A DNA stretch of 64,000 nt from positions 364,234 through 428,233 of the forward strand of contig NZ_KE386792.1 in NCBI RefSeq assembly GCF_000428725.1. The letters are read 5' to 3'. The stretch is from Psychromonas aquimarina ATCC BAA-1526 (GTDB lineage Bacteria; Pseudomonadota; Gammaproteobacteria; Enterobacterales; Psychromonadaceae). Below are positions 16,452 to 25,518 of this stretch, in pieces. Each line of letters starts with the position of its first letter. Within the stretch, counting starts at the first letter, position 1. The position numbers and the translations under genes were made by a program. The notes below the pieces were generated by a model. It saw only the letters and a list, made by a program, of their open reading frames with translations, did no database searches and was not told the DNA's origin.

Positions 16452-18359
16452 ATGATAGTATTTAAACGCTTTCAAACCCGTCTGATCGTCTTTTTTGTTG
16501 CGCTGCTGGCGCTGCTGCAGCTGCTCGTCTTTACGGCCGTTAATGACGCGAATATTCGTAATGCCAAGCTGGTTATTAAAGAAAATCTACAACTCGGTGC
16601 AAGTGTATTTAACCGGCTGCTTGAAGAAAGAACACGCAATCTGTTCCAGCATGCCAGACTGATCTCTTCGGATTATGCTTTTAAACCGGCATTTTATTCT
16701 GGTGATCGACCTACAATTTTATCCGCCCTGGAAAATCACTTACAGCGTATTGAAGATGCCGACATTATGTTACTGGTTGATTTAGATTTAAAAATTATCG
16801 CCGATACCCGCAGCCCGGATCTAAAAAAAGAAACCGTTGCCTGGCCGGAGCTGATTGAACAGGCAGAGCAGAATGATTATGCCGAAGCGACCGGGGTCGT
16901 TCTGATCGATAATCTGCCTTTTCAGATAATTGTAGTGCCCTATCTTTCCCCCGATATTAATGCCTGGATATTATTAGGTTTTGCTATCGATCAGCAGGTT
17001 GCCGATGATCTGAAAATGATGATCAACAGTGAAATTTCATTCTTTGTTTCCTCTGACAGCAGGCACTGGGAGCTCACTAGAAGCACACTTGATAAAGATA
17101 AAACCAGCGCCTTAAAACACAAAAACCGGCTGCAGGAACTGTCTTTTAATCAGGGGCAGACTTTCACTCTGGAGAGCGAAGAATATATCGTTTTATATAC
17201 CCGGCTGGCAGAAAATAAAACCGTTATCGCCATGCTGCAGCGTTCGCTGGATCAGGCATTAAAACCTTACTTAAGGCTCAAACAGACATTACAGATATTA
17301 ATGCTGTTAGGACTGCTGCTGTCTTTGTTCGGCGCTTTATTTATTGCCAGAAAAGTAACCAAACCGGTTAAGGCCTTAACACTCAGTGTGCAGAAGATTG
17401 AACAGGGTGATTACCGCACAAAAATAATCACTGGGCAGAAAGATGAAATAGGCCAGCTGGCCGGCTCCTTTAACCAGATGGCAAAAGGACTCGAAGAAAA
17501 AGAAAAAGTCAGAAACCTGCTGGGAAAAGTTGTCTCTAAAGAAGTTGCAGAGGAGCTTCTGTGCAGAAAAATAGAGTTAGGCGGCGAAGAAAAACTGGCG
17601 ACCGTATTATTTTCCGATATTCGAGACTTTACCAGCCTTTGTGAGGGTGCCGCGGCACAGGAAATATTAGCCATGTTAAATGTTTATTTAACCGAAATGA
17701 GTTCGGTTATTGAATTTAATCATGGGGTTATTGATAAATATATAGGTGACGCCATTATGGCTCTTTTTGGTGTCCCCGTTAACCATGGTAATGACGCGCA
17801 TAATGCAGTTGCCACGGCAATGGCAATGAATCAGGTGCTGCAGAAACTAAATAAAGATAAATTCGGCAAAGCGATAAAAATAGGTATTGGTTTAAATACC
17901 GGCCGGGTAGTTGCAGGTAATATGGGCTCTCCCGACCGCCTTAATTACACCGTTATCGGTGATGATGTTAATCTGGCTTCAAGGCTTGAAGGTCTGACTA
18001 AATTTTATGATTTACCTGTCTTAGTCAGCGAATCAACCCGGAATGCCGCTGACAGCTTTGTTTATCAGGAGATTGACCGGGTCCGGGTAAAGGGTAAACA
18101 GAATGCAGTCGCGATCTTCAGACCTGTTGCTCTGTTGTCACAAATCAGCCAGTCACAGTGGCTCGAAATTGAAATATGCAGTGTTATGTTAAGCGCTTAC
18201 CGAGCTCAAAATTGGAAAAAAGCACAGGAGCAGCTGGATCAATTAGAATTAATCAAAGACAGCGAATTTTGTCGGATATACCGACAGCGGATTCAGATTT
18301 TTCAAACAACGCAGCCCCCTGATAACTGGGATTTTACTTTTGAGTTTACAGAAAAATAA
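16452..18359 (+). CDS. Membrane sensor class III adenylate/guanylate cyclase with HAMP domain
   Basis: A 635-residue protein. A transmembrane helix (about residues 10-30) leads into a periplasmic double-Cache-like sensor (about 35-275), a second helix (about 280-300), a HAMP domain (about 300-355) and a class III cyclase catalytic domain (about 375-560). The two metal-binding aspartates are present: Asp389 in FSDIRDF and Asp433 in GDAIMALFG. LNYTVIGDDVNLASRLEG is the conserved transition-state region. It should make cAMP (or cGMP) in response to a periplasmic signal. It is co-transcribed with a cupredoxin, which may supply a copper or redox signal; that link is inference. Confidence 0.92.
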   Translation: MIVFKRFQTRLIVFFVALLALLQLLVFTAVNDANIRNAKLVIKENLQLGASVFNRLLEERTRNLFQHARLISSDYAFKPAFYSGDRPTILSALENHLQRIEDADIMLLVDLDLKIIADTRSPDLKKETVAWPELIEQAEQNDYAEATGVVLIDNLPFQIIVVPYLSPDINAWILLGFAIDQQVADDLKMMINSEISFFVSSDSRHWELTRSTLDKDKTSALKHKNRLQELSFNQGQTFTLESEEYIVLYTRLAENKTVIAMLQRSLDQALKPYLRLKQTLQILMLLGLLLSLFGALFIARKVTKPVKALTLSVQKIEQGDYRTKIITGQKDEIGQLAGSFNQMAKGLEEKEKVRNLLGKVVSKEVAEELLCRKIELGGEEKLATVLFSDIRDFTSLCEGAAAQEILAMLNVYLTEMSSVIEFNHGVIDKYIGDAIMALFGVPVNHGNDAHNAVATAMAMNQVLQKLNKDKFGKAIKIGIGLNTGRVVAGNMGSPDRLNYTVIGDDVNLASRLEGLTKFYDLPVLVSESTRNAADSFVYQEIDRVRVKGKQNAVAIFRPVALLSQISQSQWLEIEICSVMLSAYRAQNWKKAQEQLDQLELIKDSEFCRIYRQRIQIFQTTQPPDNWDFTFEFTEK

Positions 18360-18460
18360 ATACAAGCCGTACTTTTCAGCACAGACATTAAATTATCTGT
18401 ACTGTCCACATCATAACAACCAAAACTAAGAACAAAGGCTCCTGAAACCGCCCGGCCTCA

Positions 18461-19408
18461 TTAATCACAGTGTGTGAGCAGTGTAATTTTTTGTTCTAAC
18501 TCTTCTAACCATAGATAACGGCGGCGATGCTGAGCACGCCGGGTACGCTTAATCTCTTTAATCGCCCGTAATTTCATAGATGTCGGCAGCGTCATCATGG
18601 TATCGTTAAAATGCCTGCCGTCATGCTCCTGCCACAAAGCATCGTAATCGAACTTTATTCTGCAGAACTTCTTACGGTATTTTCGACAATTGTAAACATG
18701 CGCATGGCTTTTTAAAGCGTATATTTCCTCACTTCCCAGTGCCTTAGCAATAAGCTTCATCACTGTAATAAGCAGCGGTTTGGGCCTTAATCCGTGTGCA
18801 GCTTTTGTTAAATCACGAACAACAGCCATCGGATCTTCAATACTAGGTTCCGGGCCTTGAATTGCTGTCATAATCATTGAACACTGCAACAGGCAGCCGC
18901 TAAGGACAAAAGCACAGCTGTATACACGCTGCCCCGATCGGTTTATCACCGACAATGTCAACTCCCCTTCACGGCGAAATGTCGGCTCAAATTTAATGAC
19001 TAGAGAAAATTCATCATCTAGATCAGTAATTAACAGCCCTTCTTCTAAATAAGCAGGCTGAATCCAGTGGGCAAGACGCAGCCTTAATAACTGATAATGG
19101 TTAGTCATTATCTCAATACGCTGCTGAGGCGTTGAAACAACTGAAAAATAAGGCCTAAGATGTTTAACCAGCTGTTCCGGGTAACGGGAGACAAATAACT
19201 CTAACTGCTGTTCCTGATAAAGTTCAAGTAGATGACGGGTGCTTTTCTTGTGCACTTTCATGCGCAGCCGGCATTTTAACCGGTTTTTTAGACTGTCGGG
19301 ATAAGCATAAGAAGCAATAGCTTTATAGGGAGCTGAAGAATTAAAAATGGACTGTGAGATAACCTTTGTAGTAACTGAATGACTGTTTTCGTTATTTAAT
19401 AACAGCAT
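18461..19408 (-). CDS. VirK/YbjX family protein (DUF535)
   Basis: A 315-residue protein. From about residue 90 the sequence has the family features: LRPYFSVVSTPQQRIEIMTNHY, later IQGPEP and VVRDLTKAAHGLRPKPLL, then a basic C-terminal part with KKFCRIKFDYDALWQE. VirK and YbjX affect outer-membrane and virulence traits or antimicrobial peptide resistance in enterobacteria, but the biochemical role is unknown. No signal peptide is seen. The first 50 residues are poorly conserved by appearance and the start may be internal (Met50). The gene stands alone, convergent with the cyclase gene. Confidence 0.85.
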   Translation of the reverse strand: MLLLNNENSHSVTTKVISQSIFNSSAPYKAIASYAYPDSLKNRLKCRLRMKVHKKSTRHLLELYQEQQLELFVSRYPEQLVKHLRPYFSVVSTPQQRIEIMTNHYQLLRLRLAHWIQPAYLEEGLLITDLDDEFSLVIKFEPTFRREGELTLSVINRSGQRVYSCAFVLSGCLLQCSMIMTAIQGPEPSIEDPMAVVRDLTKAAHGLRPKPLLITVMKLIAKALGSEEIYALKSHAHVYNCRKYRKKFCRIKFDYDALWQEHDGRHFNDTMMTLPTSMKLRAIKEIKRTRRAQHRRRYLWLEELEQKITLLTHCD

Positions 19409-19957
19409 AGTAAAATGATCCTACGGGATTAAAAGATAGTCATATTTGACTGTTTTGGACTTTGTTTTAGAGCAGCTGATTATAGGTTAGCGAGGTATTT
19501 TTTTGTGTATGTCTTGGTATCTGTTTGTACGGATTTGTATGAGTGCAGGGCCTTTATTGTTGAATTTACACAAAAAATAATTCCGACTGTATTCTAGAAG
19601 CGAAATACGCTTCAGTGCGGCAGAGAAGCACAACTGCAGAAGCAGATCTTTTATCCGCAGTAAAAAACACGTCAGTTCACATTTCACAGAGTTATGATGA
19701 AAACATGATTTTTACATAAATATATTTCAATCCTTAACGAATTGCCCCATAATCCCGCCCGTTCACAAATGTGAATAAATAACAGGTATTCATTACCTAA
19801 TTTTAACCCGGGTTATTTAATAATTTGTCAGCTCAGAACTTTCCACTTTTCTGCTGAGCAGACCGTTGTTTATTAAACGACCAGTCATCTTTATCTGTCT
19901 TCCTGAACATAATCAGGAGATATCTTGAAGGTGATGAAAAAAAAGTGAGTTATCCCC
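19409..19957. promoter_or_regulatory. Intergenic region with palindromes upstream of the purine permease
   Basis: About 550 bases without a supported gene (the frame at 19487-19687 has no ribosome binding site or recognisable product). Two dyads stand out: TTCACA-AA-TGTGAA at 19762-19775 and the perfect 12-mer TAACCCGGGTTA at 19804-19815, 183 and 143 bases before the permease start. Neither matches the PurR box I know, so the regulators are unknown. Confidence 0.45.
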
Positions 19958-21313
19958 ATGGAAACGGCTAGTCAATCTACACCTAATACAGAATCAATCA
20001 AAACCTCCGCTTTTGCATCCTTAATGGAAAAGCTGTTCAAATTAAAAGCCCACAATACTAATATAAAAACTGAAGTAACTGCCGGTATCACAACGTTTGT
20101 GACCATGGCTTACATCCTTTTTGTCAATCCGGATATCATGTCCATTGCCGGTATGGACTACCAGGCAGTATTTGTTGCTACGGCATTAAGTGCGGCCATA
20201 GGCTGTATCTTTATGGGCCTTTATGCAAACTGGCCTGTTGGTTTAGCACCGGGTATGGGGCTGAATGCCTTCTTTACCTTTGCTGTTGTAAAAGGGATGG
20301 AATATTCCTGGCAGGTCGCACTAGGCGCGGTATTTATCTCCAGTGTGGTTTTTGTCATTATGAGTGTGACTAAATTACGCAGCTGGATCATTGACAGTAT
20401 TCCAACAAGCCTGCGTTATGCTATGACCGCTGGTGTAGGTCTGTTTCTAGGTATTATCGGCTTAAAAGCCGCCGGTATTATTACAGCCAGTCCGGCGACA
20501 TTAGTTACCATGGGTGACTTTCATGATCCTAAGGTGGTATTAGGCGCATTAAGCTTCATCATCATTGCCGTACTGGCATCGCGTAAAGTATTCGGCTCAG
20601 TACTGATCGGCATTATTATTATTACTGCTGTCAGCTCCCTAATGGGATTAGTTGCACTGCCGGAACAGGTGGTGTCTTTACCAACAGGCTTATCAAAAAC
20701 ATTTATGCAGATGGATGTGATGGGTGCACTTGATGTTTCTATGGTCAGTATTATTTTAGCTTTCCTGTTTGTGAATATGTTTGATACTGCCGGTACGATG
20801 ATCGGTGTTGCTGACAGTGCTAATTTTTATAACAAAGACGGTAAAATTAAAAATCTCAATAAAGCGCTTACTGCCGACAGTGTTGCCAGTGTTGCCGGTG
20901 CGATGATCGGTTGTCCTCCAGTAACCAGCTATGTTGAAAGTAATGCCGGTATTGCAGAAGGCGGACGTACGGGTTTAACCGCAGTTGTTGTCGGCCTGTT
21001 ATTCCTAGCTGCCATGTTCTTTGCGCCGATAGCACAAATAGTTCCTGGTTATGCAACTGCAGGTGCTTTGATTTATGTTGCTTTCTTAATGGTCGGCAGC
21101 TTAAGCAAGGTAAACTGGGATGAGTTTACCGACTACGTGCCGGCAGCTATCACAGCAATTATGATGCCGCTTACTTACTCAATTGCAGACGGCATTATTT
21201 TAGGTTTCTTATCATTTGCCATTATCAAACATGCTACCGGACGCTCTAAAGACGTTTCTTTCGGTATGAACGTACTGGCTGTTGTGTTTATTGCTAAACT
21301 TGCATTTATATAA
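19958..21313 (+). CDS. NCS2 family purine permease (guanine/hypoxanthine/adenine type)
   Basis: A 451-residue inner-membrane transporter of the AzgA/PbuG branch of NCS2 (GhxP, GhxQ and AdeP relatives). It begins with an EVTAGITTFVTMAYILFVNP segment characteristic of the branch and has about 12 to 14 membrane helices. Signature stretches are GLAPGMGLNAFF (near residue 90), FVNMFDTAGTMIGVA (near 270) and PPVTSYVESNAGIAEGGRTG (near 320-340), which form the substrate site. It imports hypoxanthine, guanine or adenine by proton symport. The gene is alone; a purine-degrading nucleotidase follows it downstream, which fits nucleotide scavenging. Confidence 0.93.
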   Translation: METASQSTPNTESIKTSAFASLMEKLFKLKAHNTNIKTEVTAGITTFVTMAYILFVNPDIMSIAGMDYQAVFVATALSAAIGCIFMGLYANWPVGLAPGMGLNAFFTFAVVKGMEYSWQVALGAVFISSVVFVIMSVTKLRSWIIDSIPTSLRYAMTAGVGLFLGIIGLKAAGIITASPATLVTMGDFHDPKVVLGALSFIIIAVLASRKVFGSVLIGIIIITAVSSLMGLVALPEQVVSLPTGLSKTFMQMDVMGALDVSMVSIILAFLFVNMFDTAGTMIGVADSANFYNKDGKIKNLNKALTADSVASVAGAMIGCPPVTSYVESNAGIAEGGRTGLTAVVVGLLFLAAMFFAPIAQIVPGYATAGALIYVAFLMVGSLSKVNWDEFTDYVPAAITAIMMPLTYSIADGIILGFLSFAIIKHATGRSKDVSFGMNVLAVVFIAKLAFI

Positions 21314-21335
21314 ACATCAAATAAGCCTGTTAACT

Positions 21336-21354
21336 GCAGCCCTGCGCTGCTTTT
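21336..21354 (+). terminator. Short hairpin plus T-run after the purine permease
   Basis: GCAGC (21336-21340) and GCTGC (21346-21350) with a 5-base loop and TTTT. A weak terminator close to the stop codon. Confidence 0.5.
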
Positions 21355-21376
21355 AAAACTTATAACGGGTATATAT

Positions 21377-21414
21377 CACCAGGCATATGAAGTGCATCTT
21401 CATATGCCTGGGTG
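21377..21414. repeat. Strong isolated hairpin, 14-16 bp stem
   Basis: CCAGGCATATGAAG (21379-21392) and CTTCATATGCCTGG (21398-21411) pair exactly around TGCAT; the stem extends to CACC/GGTG with one bulged G. It follows the weak terminator of the permease gene but has no T-run. It may be a second terminator, a 3' mRNA-stabilising element or a dyad DNA site. Confidence 0.6.
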
Positions 21415-21659
21415 TACCTCACTCACCATCACATCAGCAATGTCTTTAAAATCAAAATGTTACCAACCAACCAAGTGAAACAGCCCCCATTCTAGCGCTA
21501 AGTCTTGTTAAACCTTAAACACCTCCAATATTTTTACAACCGGATCGTCTGACAGTTAAAACAAATGACACTCACTGCTCATATGATTAATGGAAACGCT
21601 GCCATTTAATCAGTTATGCGAGGGTTATCACAAACAAGCAGTTATGATTCAATACCATG

Positions 21660-21675
21660 TGTGAAACCTATCACG
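21660..21675 (+). promoter_or_regulatory. CRP (cAMP receptor protein) site upstream of the nucleotidase gene
   Basis: TGTGA-AACCTA-TCACG matches the CRP consensus TGTGA-N6-TCACA at nine of ten positions. It is about 105-120 bases before the chosen start (21781), a normal place for activation. CRP control of extracellular nucleotide scavenging is well known in vibrios and relatives. Confidence 0.75.
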
Positions 21676-21677
21676 GC

Positions 21678-21704
21678 ACAATTGTTACACTTCCTTACAA
21701 TTGT
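21678..21704 (+). promoter_or_regulatory. Pair of identical ACAATTGT palindromes
   Basis: ACAATTGT occurs at 21678-21685 and again at 21697-21704, 19 bases apart (nearly two helical turns), directly after the CRP site and inside the likely promoter. This spacing suits a dimeric regulator binding one DNA face. The regulator is not identified. Confidence 0.45.
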
Positions 21705-21780
21705 CTGCGTTAAATAACCTTAGTTAAAAAAGGTTAATAATATTTTCTCTGTATTTATAATTAATAAGATGGAATTTATA

Positions 21781-23985
21781 ATGAAATTAATAAACCGCAG
21801 TGTGCTGTGTTTAGCTGTTCTTACCGCGTTGGGCGGATGTTCAACTGACGAAAAAATTGTCACTAACGAAAAAATCGTCGTTGAAGAAACCGTAATAGAA
21901 AAAATCGTCACTACCGACAATGGTTATGCACCGGTTGTAACCGAAGGTAAAACACTGAGCAACACACCTGATATTATCGTTAAAAGTGAAAATGTTGTTG
22001 ATGATGGTGATGAAATTACCATCAGCATAGGGGCAACATCGGATCTTCACGGGCGAATTTTCGGTTATGATTATGCGTTAGATGCCGAAGATTCCGATGC
22101 AGGTTTAACCCGAATTGCGACTCTGCTGGAAGCAGAAAAAGCAGCTAATCCAAATATAATCCTGCTTGATATCGGTGACACGGTGCAGGGTAACTCAGCA
22201 CAGCTGTTTAATGATGACCCGACTCACCCTGTAGTAGCAACACTGAATGCATTAGACTTTGACCTATGGGTTCCAGGCAACCATGAATTTAACTTTGAAC
22301 GCTCTTTTGTTGATCGTAATCTGAAACATTTTAACGGCGCAGTCGTTTCTAATAATATCAAATGGGAATCAAACGATGCCAACTATATTCGTGCCTTCCA
22401 GGTATTTGAAGTAGACGGCGCAAAAGTAGCGATTGTCGGTTTGTCTCCATCAAATATCCCGAACTGGGAAGCATCAGCTCCAAGCCATTTTTCCGGTCTA
22501 AAGTTTGATGAAGAGCTGGCCTCTACCCGCACCGCTGTTGATGAGCTGATCAATAAACACAGCCCGGATGTTATTATCGGTGCTTTCCATATCGGACGCA
22601 GCGCAGAAGGCGGCGCCGGAGTACATAAAATTGCCGCAGAAATGGCCGATAAATTCGATGTCATCTTAGCCGGTCATGAACATGCAACCTACATCGAAAG
22701 CGTAGCTAAAGGCGACGCTGCCGAAGGTACTGATATTTCAACCGACGGTAAAGGCGCCAGCGAAGATAAAACACTTGCCGGTACAACATACAATGAATCT
22801 AACCGCGCCCAGAGCGTGAAGATCATGGAACCGGGCAAATGGGGTTCAGCACTAGCCAGAGCTGATATTAAACTGAAGAAAAATGCAGACAAATGGGAGA
22901 TGGTTGATACCACTCTGGCAAATATCAGCTCTAAAAATGTCACTCAAGATCCGGGCTTAAGCGCACAGTTTAAGTATGTTGATGATATGGCTAAAACTGA
23001 TGCTCAGGAAGTGATCGGTAAAGTTTCCGGTGTATTTACACCCGGCGGCGGCGGCGGTGAAGCAACCGGCGAAGACTACAACAATGAAGTCGGCCGTTTA
23101 TATTCAACCATTCATACCGCTAAAGTTGTTGATACACCGCTGATGGACTTTATCAATCAGATTCAACTGCAGAAATCAGGAGCAACTATTTCAGCGGCTT
23201 CTTTATTCTCCGACAGCTCGAATCTGCTTGACGGTCAGGATTACGCCAAAAAAGACTCTACTAACTTGTACAAGTACGATAATACGCTGATCGCTATTAA
23301 CATGACGGGTGCAAACCTGAAACGTTATATGGAATGGTCCTACGCTTATTTTAACGGTTATCAAGATGGTGACCTGACTGTATCGTTCAAAAAAGGCGCT
23401 AAAGCTTATATGTACGATCAGTTCGACGGCGCCATTAACTTTGTTGTGGACTTGACCGGTGAGCCGCTGACCATGGATGATACTTACACGGTTACCAATG
23501 AAGGCAGCCGTATCGAAATCTCTGATATCGACGGTAAAGCGTTTGATAAAGACGCAGTTTATAAAGTGGCACTGAACAGTTACCGCTGGGGCTCGAATAT
23601 CAAGAAATTCGGCTGGGCATCTGCCGAGGATGTTTTCTACGATTCAGTGAACGAGCAGGTTTACGCTATCCGTGACATGCTGACTGCAGAAGTTATCAGC
23701 AAAAACGGTGTTACTGCATCAGAATTCAGTAACCCTAACTGGGAATTTAAACAATACCAGGCAGATGGTGCTATCACTGCGCTGCGCAGCGACGGCGGTG
23801 CGGGAGAAGCTCTATGGAACCAGCTGGTTAACAAAGAAATCTGTATTAACATTGACATGGACAACCCTAAATATCCAGGGATTGTACAAGCAGTGAATGT
23901 TAATGACAGCAGTTCATACTTCGCAAATCCAAACAAAGATTCAGCGGTTCCGCTGGAAGTGTACCAAGGTTGTGTCGTCGAGTAA
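21781..23985 (+). CDS. Bifunctional 2',3'-cyclic-nucleotide phosphodiesterase / 5'-nucleotidase lipoprotein
   Basis: A 734-residue lipoprotein: signal peptide ending LGGC, so Cys20 is lipidated. After a charged linker with an EKIV repeat, the metallophosphatase domain (about residues 75-390) has TSDLHGRIF, GDTVQGN, GNHEFNF and AGHEHATY, the metal ligands of the UshA/CpdB family. The C-terminal 5'-nucleotidase domain (about 420-690) binds the nucleoside. It dephosphorylates extracellular nucleotides for uptake, which fits the adjacent purine permease. I chose the ATG at 21781 because it begins the lipoprotein signal and has GGAA in place; another ATG lies at 21769. Confidence 0.9.
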   Translation: MKLINRSVLCLAVLTALGGCSTDEKIVTNEKIVVEETVIEKIVTTDNGYAPVVTEGKTLSNTPDIIVKSENVVDDGDEITISIGATSDLHGRIFGYDYALDAEDSDAGLTRIATLLEAEKAANPNIILLDIGDTVQGNSAQLFNDDPTHPVVATLNALDFDLWVPGNHEFNFERSFVDRNLKHFNGAVVSNNIKWESNDANYIRAFQVFEVDGAKVAIVGLSPSNIPNWEASAPSHFSGLKFDEELASTRTAVDELINKHSPDVIIGAFHIGRSAEGGAGVHKIAAEMADKFDVILAGHEHATYIESVAKGDAAEGTDISTDGKGASEDKTLAGTTYNESNRAQSVKIMEPGKWGSALARADIKLKKNADKWEMVDTTLANISSKNVTQDPGLSAQFKYVDDMAKTDAQEVIGKVSGVFTPGGGGGEATGEDYNNEVGRLYSTIHTAKVVDTPLMDFINQIQLQKSGATISAASLFSDSSNLLDGQDYAKKDSTNLYKYDNTLIAINMTGANLKRYMEWSYAYFNGYQDGDLTVSFKKGAKAYMYDQFDGAINFVVDLTGEPLTMDDTYTVTNEGSRIEISDIDGKAFDKDAVYKVALNSYRWGSNIKKFGWASAEDVFYDSVNEQVYAIRDMLTAEVISKNGVTASEFSNPNWEFKQYQADGAITALRSDGGAGEALWNQLVNKEICINIDMDNPKYPGIVQAVNVNDSSSYFANPNKDSAVPLEVYQGCVVE

Positions 23986-23994
23986 GCGGCGTTT

Positions 23995-24030
23995 AATCAA
24001 AGTCCGCCTGTGCGGGCTTTGATTTTTTTT
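23995..24030 (+). terminator. Rho-independent terminator after the nucleotidase gene
   Basis: AATCAAAGTCCGC and GCGGGCTTTGATT form a 13-bp stem (one G-U) followed by seven or more T. A strong terminator within 50 bases of the stop. Confidence 0.92.
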
Positions 24031-24036
24031 ATACCC

Positions 24037-24082
24037 GCAGAGTCTGACAGATAATTCTGTCAGGCTCTGCCTTATTGTTTTT
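24037..24082 (+). terminator. Second tandem terminator
   Basis: GCAGAGTCTGACAG (24037-24050) and CTGTCAGGCTCTGC (24057-24070) pair with one G-U and are followed by CTTATTGTTTTTC. It backs up the preceding terminator and insulates the yibE/F-like gene, which starts at 24102. Confidence 0.8.
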
Positions 24083-24101
24083 CAACTAAGTAACCAATGC
24101 T

Positions 24102-25268
24102 ATGCTTCGAACCTACCGATTTGCTATATTTATCACCCTTATTTCCACTCTGATATTTCAGTTTTCTCCTAGTCTGAGTGAATCATTCCGCCCGCAGTCC
24201 CCGCTTAAACAGGAATTCGTGGAAGCGCAGGTGGTCAGTATTATCTCCAGCAATCTGGCGCCGGATGCCAGAGTCCCGTCGATTAAAACCGGCAAGCAGA
24301 TATTTACCGCCACAATTTTAGAAGGTCAGCAGCAGGGGAAAACGGTCGAGGTGAGCAACCCGCTCAGCCGTCAGCATAATGTTCTGGTCGAGGAAGGTGA
24401 TCATTTCATTATGATGGTCCGGGAAACGGTTAACGGTGATGTCTACTGGGCTTATAATCACAAACGTTCAACCGCCATCTACTGGATGTGCCTGGCTTTT
24501 TTACTGCTGCTGTTATCCTTCGGCAGAAAAGAGGGTTTGAACTCTGTTGTTTCTTTATATTTCACCGCCGCATTAATTGTCGGCGTACTGATCCCGTCGA
24601 TATTTGCCGGATGGAATCCAGTGCTGATCACCATAGCACTGATGGGATTAAAGATTGTGGTTAACTTTATTCTAGTCTCCGGTTATAACAAAAAGAGCTT
24701 CTGTGCCATGGCCGGCACCCTGCTGGGGGTGATAGCTGCCGGAATTATGGCCCAGGTGTTCGGTGAATTTGCGAACTTGTCCGGCATATATCTGGATAAA
24801 GGTGAAGATGTGATCTATCTGGCAACCCAGCCGATTCAGATCCGCTGGTTAATGTTTGTCGCTATTATGGTCTCCGCACTTGGCGCGGTGATGGATGTCG
24901 CCATCTCTATTGCTTCTGCTTATAACGAACTGCGGGCGGCCGACCCTAAACTCAGCCCGAAACAGCTTATGCAGTCGAGCATGAATATAGGCCGTGATAT
25001 TATGGGGACTATGACTAATACACTGATTCTGGCATTTGCAGGCAGCTCACTAACCACCATCATGATGGTCTGGGGACTGGATATGCCGCTGACCCAGTTT
25101 CTCAATACGCCGGTCATTGCATTAAGTATTATTCATGCATTAGCCGGCAGCGTCGGCATCGTATTAACCATTCCGATCACCGCCTGGCTGGCTCGTTACA
25201 TGCTCAATTCCGATGAACTGCCGCAAAGCACACAAAGTGTCTCAGCTGCTGAGCAGAGCGTTTTATAA
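24102..25268 (+). CDS. YibE/F family multi-pass membrane protein
   Basis: A 388-residue protein with an N-terminal helix (residues 7-25), an extracytoplasmic beta-rich region (about 40-120; note FTATILEGQQQGKTVEVSNP), then seven or eight membrane helices. The motif ALGAVMDVAISIASAYNEL, followed by IGRDIMGTMTNTLILAFAGS, is the signature of the YibE/F family. Members have been discussed as membrane transporters or exporters, but no activity is firmly established. The gene has terminators on both sides and so appears monocistronic. The ribosome binding site is weak, so the exact start is less certain than the family. Confidence 0.88.
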   Translation: MLRTYRFAIFITLISTLIFQFSPSLSESFRPQSPLKQEFVEAQVVSIISSNLAPDARVPSIKTGKQIFTATILEGQQQGKTVEVSNPLSRQHNVLVEEGDHFIMMVRETVNGDVYWAYNHKRSTAIYWMCLAFLLLLLSFGRKEGLNSVVSLYFTAALIVGVLIPSIFAGWNPVLITIALMGLKIVVNFILVSGYNKKSFCAMAGTLLGVIAAGIMAQVFGEFANLSGIYLDKGEDVIYLATQPIQIRWLMFVAIMVSALGAVMDVAISIASAYNELRAADPKLSPKQLMQSSMNIGRDIMGTMTNTLILAFAGSSLTTIMMVWGLDMPLTQFLNTPVIALSIIHALAGSVGIVLTIPITAWLARYMLNSDELPQSTQSVSAAEQSVL

Positions 25269-25290
25269 GATAACAATTCAACTGCACAAC

Positions 25291-25334
25291 CTGCCTTTCT
25301 GTTATCACAGCTAAAAGGCAGTGTTTCTCTTTTT
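25291..25334 (+). terminator. Terminator after the YibE/F gene
   Basis: CTGCCTTT (25291-25298) and AAAGGCAG (25314-25321) form the stem, followed by TGTTTCTCTTTTT. Loop 15 bases. Confidence 0.6.
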
Positions 25335-25431
25335 ACTATCCCGCTTTTCCAGCATGCTTTTGTCCCCTGCCTCTTTCCCATGAAACTAAAAATATTTTTA
25401 CAAAAATGATATTTTTATCACCTACATCAAA

Positions 25432-25445
25432 TCATGTTGACATGA
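25432..25445 (+). promoter_or_regulatory. Palindrome upstream of the DUF2167 gene
   Basis: TCATGT-TG-ACATGA is a perfect dyad 74-87 bases before the chosen start of the next gene. A candidate operator; no matching regulator family identified. Confidence 0.35.
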
Positions 25446-25518
25446 ATCATCAGAAAAATACAATACGGCCGTTACAATGATTTTTTTATCACTAAAAATA
25501 GATCAAAAAGGAACTTTG

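Noticed and set aside
19487-19687. 66-codon frame upstream of the purine permease
   Set aside because: No ribosome binding site, Cys/Leu-rich random-looking product.
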